A stretch of 64,000 bases of DNA from Akkermansia muciniphila (GTDB lineage Bacteria; Verrucomicrobiota; Verrucomicrobiia; Limisphaerales; BJHT01). Shown here in pieces: positions 59,173 to 64,000 of this stretch. The notes beneath the pieces are model-generated. The model searched no databases. It had not been told where the DNA came from and saw only the letters and a program-made list of their open reading frames with translations. Position 1 is the first letter of the stretch; the number at the start of each line of letters is the position of its first letter. The DNA is taken from the NCBI GenBank assembly GCA_945861535.1, contig CAMAUZ010000037.1, positions 1 to 64,000 of the forward strand, read 5' to 3'. The translations under genes and the position numbers were made by a program.

Positions 59173-59362
59173 AAAAAAAGCTCAAAGCTCAAAGTTCAAA
59201 GCTCAAGGAAAGCGGCAATTCTCAAACTCCAAGTCCGCATCGACCTCCGATGATCGTGGAAGGATCGATGCCAAGATAGTCATGGAAATCCTGATCGGCA
59301 GCGAAGCCGCTTGGTTCTTGGAAACTTTCTTTGCGCTTTAGGCTTTGAGCTTTGAGCTTTTC
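59173..59362. repeat. AGCTCAAAG-type inverted repeat
   Basis: Left arm GCTCAAAGCTCAAAGTTCAA, right arm GGCTTTGAGCTTTGAGCTTT, about 120 bp apart. It bridges two convergent genes. Same unit as at the rsgA start. Confidence 0.85.
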
Positions 59363-59372
59363 CACGAGCCCG

Positions 59373-60062
59373 CTACTTCTTCTGCGGCCCCGTCACCGGT
59401 TCGCCCACCGGCTCGATCTTCACGCTGTCGAACCAGTACACCGCCGCCGGATAATACGCGAAGAGCATCACCTTCATCTCCGACACATCGCGCATCTTCG
59501 ACGGCGTGAACTCCATCGAGTTCTCCGTCCACGCATTCGGATTGCCGACGCACGAAAACTGCGCCTCATACCGCCGCCGCATCTCCCCCTGGAACATTCC
59601 GTAACCGCGCACCCAGATCTTCGCGCCGCCACCGGACCCGCGGAACATCGCCGTCACCTTATACTTCTGCCCCTTCACGACCGGCATCGAATCCGAGTAA
59701 TACGACAGGCCGTACGTCTCCGCGATCGCACTGGGTGCTGCGTCAGGAAAAACCCATTTGTCCAAGCCCACCTTCTTGCACTGCGCCACGAAATCCCTCT
59801 CCGAAATCGCCGTGTTCATGCGGATCGCCTTGCCGCCCGCGCGGCCCTTGTCGTCCGTCGGCGCGTCCGTCCACTGCACACCCAAGCCATCCAGCCGGTC
59901 CCAAAACTGCGGCTTGTCCTTGTCCATCGGGTCCACCACCTCGAAGCCGCCGTTCTTTACAATCGGCCCCGCCGGCACCACGGCGGCGGCATCGGCCGCG
60001 CCCGCGCGCCAGCCCGCCACCACGCACACCAACCCGATTCCCGCCAACAATCCCAGTTTCAT
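59373..60062 (-). CDS. Secreted protein with carbohydrate-binding-like fold
   Basis: 229 residues. Signal peptide MKLGLLAGIGLVCVVAGWRA. Mature part opens IVKNGGFEVVDPMDKDKPQF, the NGGFE opening of CBM4/9-like jelly-roll modules, continues GQKYKVTAMFRGSGGGAKIW and ends DVSEMKVMLFAYYPAAVYWF, all consistent with such a module. No catalytic domain. Probably a cell-surface or exported sugar-binding protein. Confidence 0.75.
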   Translation of the reverse strand: MKLGLLAGIGLVCVVAGWRAGAADAAAVVPAGPIVKNGGFEVVDPMDKDKPQFWDRLDGLGVQWTDAPTDDKGRAGGKAIRMNTAISERDFVAQCKKVGLDKWVFPDAAPSAIAETYGLSYYSDSMPVVKGQKYKVTAMFRGSGGGAKIWVRGYGMFQGEMRRRYEAQFSCVGNPNAWTENSMEFTPSKMRDVSEMKVMLFAYYPAAVYWFDSVKIEPVGEPVTGPQKK

Positions 60063-60094
60063 GTTTTCAGTTTGTTCTTAGCTATTCTTACGCT

Positions 60095-60378
60095 TCTCGT
60101 CTCCAGTCCCGCAGGGACACCGCAGGATATTAGCCGGGGGCAAGTCCGCCCCGCGGACGCAGCCCCCGGTTGCCGTCCGTGCAACGTCGCATGCCCCGGA
60201 GGGGCATCGAAGAAGAACAACCGTCGACAACGCCGCGCGCTCCGCGAGAAGCCAACGGGAGATTCTCCGATGCCCCGCTGGGGCACGAAGGATTCTGCCA
60301 CGGGCACCGGGGGCCGCATCCGCTCGCGCGGACTTGCCCCCGGCTAATCTCCCGCTGGGCGTCCCTCCGGGACGAAAA
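60095..60378. repeat. Composite inverted element, 'ATATTAGCCGGGGGCAAGTCC' family, copy 2
   Basis: Arms 60095-60210 and 60268-60378 as in the copy at 21015-21356, with GATATTAGCCGGGGGCAAGT and the complement CTTGCCCCCGGCTAATCTCC. Spacer about 57 bp and different from copy 1. The remaining gap to 60515 holds a T-rich GCGTTCTTTGCGGCC unit and no gene. Confidence 0.9.
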
Positions 60379-60515
60379 GCGAGTTGCCCTGCCCAATGCC
60401 TCCGCCATTCCGTCCCCCAGTTTTGCGCCCCCTGCGCTGCTTCGTGGCCAATTCACCTTCTTCTTTTTGCGTTTTCTTGCGTTCTTTGCGGCCAATCCAG
60501 TCCCCGCCCCCGGCC

Positions 60516-63500
60516 TCACTTATTCTTCTCCGCCAGGTTCCGGAAATACTCGCCGATCATCTGCTCATACCCCTTCGGCACGCCCTCCTTCAGCCCCGTG
60601 CGAATCTCATCCCGCTGCCAGCCCGGCAGCTTCGACGCCTTCTCGCGGTTCACCGTCGCCTCCGCGCGGATGCTCTTCTTGGCCGCGCTCAGATTGCTCA
60701 CCGCCTGGCTGAACGACCGCCGCACCTCCAGCCCGTTCTTCTTCGCCATCGCGCTCTCCATCCGCTTCATCGCGTTGATCGACGCCTCCAGATCGCCCGT
60801 GGGAATGTTGTACCGCCGCAGCTTCAGCGCGATGTTCTCCGCCTCCTGCCGCAGCTTCGCCTGCGCCTCTGCCAACCGCGGCGCCTTGCTCGAGTCCGGT
60901 TGCGGCGGCGGCGGATTGCCCCGCAACCCCTCGCCCGTGAATCCCGACTGCTTGCCGCCGCCCGTCGCGCCGCCCTTCGAATCTTTGTTGGAATCTTTCA
61001 CCTGTCCCGGCTCGAACGGACTCGGACTCACCCGCGTCGGCGTCTCGCGTCCGCCCTTGCCCTCGGCCGTTTCCTCGACCATCTGCCCGCTGCTGCGCCC
61101 CTCGCGGCCCTCGCCCGAGCGGCCGCCGATCTCCTGCTTGTTCGGCAACTGATTCCCCGTCACGCCCTTCGCGCTCATGCTCGAAATGTTCCCATCCGCC
61201 GCGTCCCAGCCCGCGCCCTTGTCCATCGAGTCCATCCACGGACTCGTCACGTCCTCGACGTCCTCCGTCATCTCCTCTTCCTTATCGATCAAGTCGCCAA
61301 CGATGTCCTCCAACTCCGCCGGCAGTTCCGCCATGGCGATGTCCGCCGGCGCGTTGGCCTCCTCCATCTTCCACTTCGTCGAGTCCGGCGTGTTCGGCAG
61401 CCATTTCTCGAGGTTCTGCACCAGCTTCTTGGCGTTCTCGAGCCCGCCCTGCTCGGCGGGCACCGCCAGCTCGATCTTCTTGTCGAACAGCGCGCCCTCG
61501 GCCTTTTTCACCTCCTGAAAGACCTCGTTCGCCTCCTTCACCACCGCGCCATCCGCAAAGTCCTGCTGCGGCAGCTTGCTGAAATCATTGATCTTATCCT
61601 CGAGGAATTTCGCCAGCTTGCTCTCCTCCCGCGCCAGTTCGCCGAGGATCGCGTCCTTCTCGTCCTTGCTCAAATCCTCCGGCCCCTGATCCATCAGCGT
61701 CTTGGACTTCTTCAACAGCCGCTCCTGCTCGGCGATGTACTTCTTCATGTCGTCCCGCAGCCCCTTCGCCGCATCCTCCTTGGAAATATCCGGCGGCAAA
61801 TCCTTGTCCTTCGCCAGCTCGTTCGTCTTGCTCTGCGAATCCTTCGCCGACGCAATCTTCCCGAGAATCTGCGTCAGCTCGTCGAGGATGTACGTCTGCC
61901 GTTTCTCAATCGCCGTCAGCCGCGCCGGGATGGCGTTCGTCGCCTTCTCATCGAGCTTCGGAATGTCCTCCAGCACCAGCTTCATCTCGCCCGTCACCAA
62001 CGGCGTCAGGCGCGACAAATAATTCGTCCCCTCCGAACTTTTCTTGAACTCACCCATCGTCGCGAGTCCTGACTTCTGGGCATCGCCCTGCAATCCGGCC
62101 ATCGACGTCCGCCGGGCGACGACCGTCTTTTTCTGCAATACCTCCTCCAGATACGTCTTCACGTTCGTCGTCAGGTCCGTCGCTTTTTTCTGCGCCGCAA
62201 TCGTCTGCCGCAGGCTCGCAATCGCCCCGCCCAGCGGATCAGTCTCCGCCAGCTTGAAATCCGCCAGCGACTTCACCCGCAACTGAATCGGCCGCGATTT
62301 GGTCGGCCCGGCATTCGGCCGGAAATCCCACGCCAGCGCCTCGATCACGTAATTGATGTCTGACTGAAAGGTCTTTGGATCAATCTCCAGCGTGAACGAT
62401 TCCTTCACCGGCCCCTTGTTTCCGGGCGGCCCGAGATAAGTCCACTTCTTGAGCACCTTGAAATCCGTCTGCTGATCCGCCGCGCGCAGCGCGATCGTCA
62501 CATTCGCCAGCCCGTAATCATCCCGCGCCTGCACCTCCAGCTTCAGCTTGCTCATCATCGTCACCACGCGATTGCGGTCGTCCGTCACGAAGTCCACCTC
62601 CGGCGCCTGATCGGCATCCATGCGGATCGCCCCGCGCGCCAGGCTCACCGATTTCGCCAGCCCCGCGCCCGTCATCACCACCTCGTATTCGCCCGAGTTC
62701 GTGATGGTCGTGCTCACCGACCAGCGCGGGCCGTTCGGCTTGAATTGATTGGTCCGATACGCCTCGCGCAGGTAGCCGCCCTCGATCGACGTGTCGAGCA
62801 CCAGCACCGTCTCCAGCTTCGATCCCGCCAGGCCCGAGATCGACGCGGGCGGCCCCGGATTTGTGATCGCCCCGATCCCGATGTAATCCGGCAGCGTCAG
62901 GCGGAAGAACGATTCCTTGATGCGCGGCAACGGCTTCACCTGCACCAGCACGCTGCGCGAATACGCGTCATCCGCGAACACGCGGAACGCAAACGACCGC
63001 CGCACATCCGGAAACGTGTACGTGTATTTGCCCTTGCCCCCGCCCGGCGCGGCGAACAGCGGGATGTTCTCCCCGCCCGACTTCACCGCCTCGACGCTCG
63101 GCACGCGCTCCTTCCATACCAGCAGCGGGATGCCCATCTCGCGCTTCTGCGACTTCACCTCCACCACGACCTCCAGATTGTCCCCCTCCACCACCGTCAC
63201 ATCCGTCCCCGGCCGCACGCTCAAATCCACCGACGCCACCGGCGGCCGGTCCGCCAGCGGCACGACATAACGGCCCACCGCGTTGAACGCGTGCTTGGGA
63301 AAAATCGCGACATACCCGATCCACAACACCAGCACGATCCCCGCGCCCGCGCCCCAGCGAATCAAATCCTCGCGATCCCACAAATCCTCCAGCTTGATGC
63401 GATTCAACAAACTCCCGCACCGCGCCGCCGTTTGCGCCACGAACGGCTTCTCCGCCGCATTCAATTCCCGCCCATTGAACTGAAACGTGTTGATCAACAC

Positions 63501-63803
63501 GTTGTCCTCGATCTTGTACTTGTGCTCCAGCAGCACCGCCGTCCGCTCCGGCGCCATGCGCGTCGCGGCGATGCGGAACACCCGCTTGAAAAATCCCACG
63601 CCCGACAACGCCGCGCCCGCGATCGCCAGCGGCAGCCGCAACCCCGCCGGCAAGCTCAGCAAATTATCCAACACCAGCAGGCAGAACCACACCCCCAGAC
63701 ACGTCACCACCCACCACGCCGCGCCCACCAGCAGCGCCGAGAGCTTGATCCGCGCCCCGCTCTGCAGCAGCAGCCCGCCCACATCCGAATTCGTGTTTGC
63801 CAT
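60516..63803 (-). CDS. DUF4175-type coiled-coil membrane protein
   Basis: 1095 residues from ATG 63803 (the frame runs to 63923 through unrelated sequence). Two hydrophobic helices near the N-terminus (KLSALLVGAAWWVVTCLGVW) and one near 165 (GAGAGIVLVLWIGYVAIFPK). A beta-rich part with RPGTDVTVVEGDNLEVVVEV follows, then a very long charged coiled coil from about 540 on (DKDLPPDISKEDAAKGLRDD, EERLLKKSK-like text) with a glycine-rich end. Architecture fits the DUF4175 family of large periplasmic-facing proteins next to BatA/MoxR genes; those would lie beyond the window. Confidence 0.72.
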   Translation of the reverse strand: MANTNSDVGGLLLQSGARIKLSALLVGAAWWVVTCLGVWFCLLVLDNLLSLPAGLRLPLAIAGAALSGVGFFKRVFRIAATRMAPERTAVLLEHKYKIEDNVLINTFQFNGRELNAAEKPFVAQTAARCGSLLNRIKLEDLWDREDLIRWGAGAGIVLVLWIGYVAIFPKHAFNAVGRYVVPLADRPPVASVDLSVRPGTDVTVVEGDNLEVVVEVKSQKREMGIPLLVWKERVPSVEAVKSGGENIPLFAAPGGGKGKYTYTFPDVRRSFAFRVFADDAYSRSVLVQVKPLPRIKESFFRLTLPDYIGIGAITNPGPPASISGLAGSKLETVLVLDTSIEGGYLREAYRTNQFKPNGPRWSVSTTITNSGEYEVVMTGAGLAKSVSLARGAIRMDADQAPEVDFVTDDRNRVVTMMSKLKLEVQARDDYGLANVTIALRAADQQTDFKVLKKWTYLGPPGNKGPVKESFTLEIDPKTFQSDINYVIEALAWDFRPNAGPTKSRPIQLRVKSLADFKLAETDPLGGAIASLRQTIAAQKKATDLTTNVKTYLEEVLQKKTVVARRTSMAGLQGDAQKSGLATMGEFKKSSEGTNYLSRLTPLVTGEMKLVLEDIPKLDEKATNAIPARLTAIEKRQTYILDELTQILGKIASAKDSQSKTNELAKDKDLPPDISKEDAAKGLRDDMKKYIAEQERLLKKSKTLMDQGPEDLSKDEKDAILGELAREESKLAKFLEDKINDFSKLPQQDFADGAVVKEANEVFQEVKKAEGALFDKKIELAVPAEQGGLENAKKLVQNLEKWLPNTPDSTKWKMEEANAPADIAMAELPAELEDIVGDLIDKEEEMTEDVEDVTSPWMDSMDKGAGWDAADGNISSMSAKGVTGNQLPNKQEIGGRSGEGREGRSSGQMVEETAEGKGGRETPTRVSPSPFEPGQVKDSNKDSKGGATGGGKQSGFTGEGLRGNPPPPQPDSSKAPRLAEAQAKLRQEAENIALKLRRYNIPTGDLEASINAMKRMESAMAKKNGLEVRRSFSQAVSNLSAAKKSIRAEATVNREKASKLPGWQRDEIRTGLKEGVPKGYEQMIGEYFRNLAEKNK

Positions 63804-64000
63804 AAGCTTTGTTGGATTCGCCGAAACCGTACCGCCCCCCCGCCCCGCCAGCCACCTTTTTTCCCGGCTGTGATCCGACCTCTGGTAGGGCCGCGTTGCC
63901 GCGCGGCCCTGACCTTTTCCCAACCGGGCGCGCGGGATTTACCGGGACGCCTGGTTGCCGTCGAGCGCAACGGCGGAGACGCGGAAGGTTACGGACGCGC
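63804..64000. other. Right-edge region without gene
   Basis: Contains the hairpin GTAGGGCCGCGTTGCCGCGC with GGCCCTGAC, akin to the GTAGG-type element inside hsdM. No start or end of a further gene recognised. Confidence 0.5.

Overview
The window looks like a chromosomal stretch from a high-GC member of the Verrucomicrobiota, probably Pedosphaera/Limisphaera-like. The evidence is the set of planctomycete/verrucomicrobial secreted families (a DUF1592-type cytochrome protein, a PSCyt1/DUF1549/DUF1553 protein paired with a Tat-exported DUF1501 protein, a DUF1552 protein), a DUF485/acetate-symporter pair, a NIPSNAP protein and a very high load of short palindromic intergenic repeats. No rRNA, tRNA, CRISPR array or classical insertion sequence was recognised.

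Layout. 1-8.4 kb: secreted or cytochrome-type proteins, an LRR protein and a remnant of an ECF sigma factor, all on the minus strand. 8.7-17.9 kb: a defence island on the minus strand holding hsdR, a Fic protein, a HigBA-like toxin-antitoxin pair, hsdS, a RhuM-family gene and hsdM. The last five genes are chained by 4-nt ATGA overlaps; hsdM and the toxin carry frameshifts. 18.7-24.3 kb: DUF485 plus sodium:solute symporter, an RluA-type pseudouridine synthase, NIPSNAP, an orphan UPF0175 antitoxin and a small RyR-domain protein. 24.6-36.4 kb: a six-gene minus-strand cluster of circularly permuted ATP-grasp, alpha-E and transglutaminase-like proteins, predicted to build and trim an unknown peptide. 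36.7-42.8 kb: an SMP-30/gluconolactonase-like protein, prfC, a conserved hypothetical and a DUF1552 protein. 43-54 kb: a second island dense in toxin-antitoxin modules (VapBC twice, UPF0175/DUF3368, DUF433/DUF5615, a nucleotidyltransferase pair, an orphan Phd-like antitoxin). At its centre is a two-gene TIR-ATPase plus ATPase unit next to a broken STAND-like fragment; rsgA and a TatD-like hydrolase lie inside it. 54.4-64 kb: a large EF-hand/membrane protein with a clear terminator, a REC-PAS-PAS-PP2C phosphatase, a secreted protein and a DUF4175-type coiled-coil membrane protein.

Two patterns stand out. First, several unrelated families of short palindromic elements occupy nearly every intergenic gap, and the same kinds of sequence sit in frame inside conserved genes (hsdM twice, hsdS, the DUF1553 gene, the symporter, the DUF1501 gene), so they are translated. 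This resembles the Rickettsia palindromic elements. Second, two different toxin-antitoxin modules are each bracketed by a duplicated piece of the neighbouring gene: the DUF1552 3' end around VapBC and the TIR 5' end around DUF433/DUF5615. That suggests a shared mode of insertion.

All functional calls are from reading motifs by eye; no database search was possible. The two frameshifts could be assembly errors.
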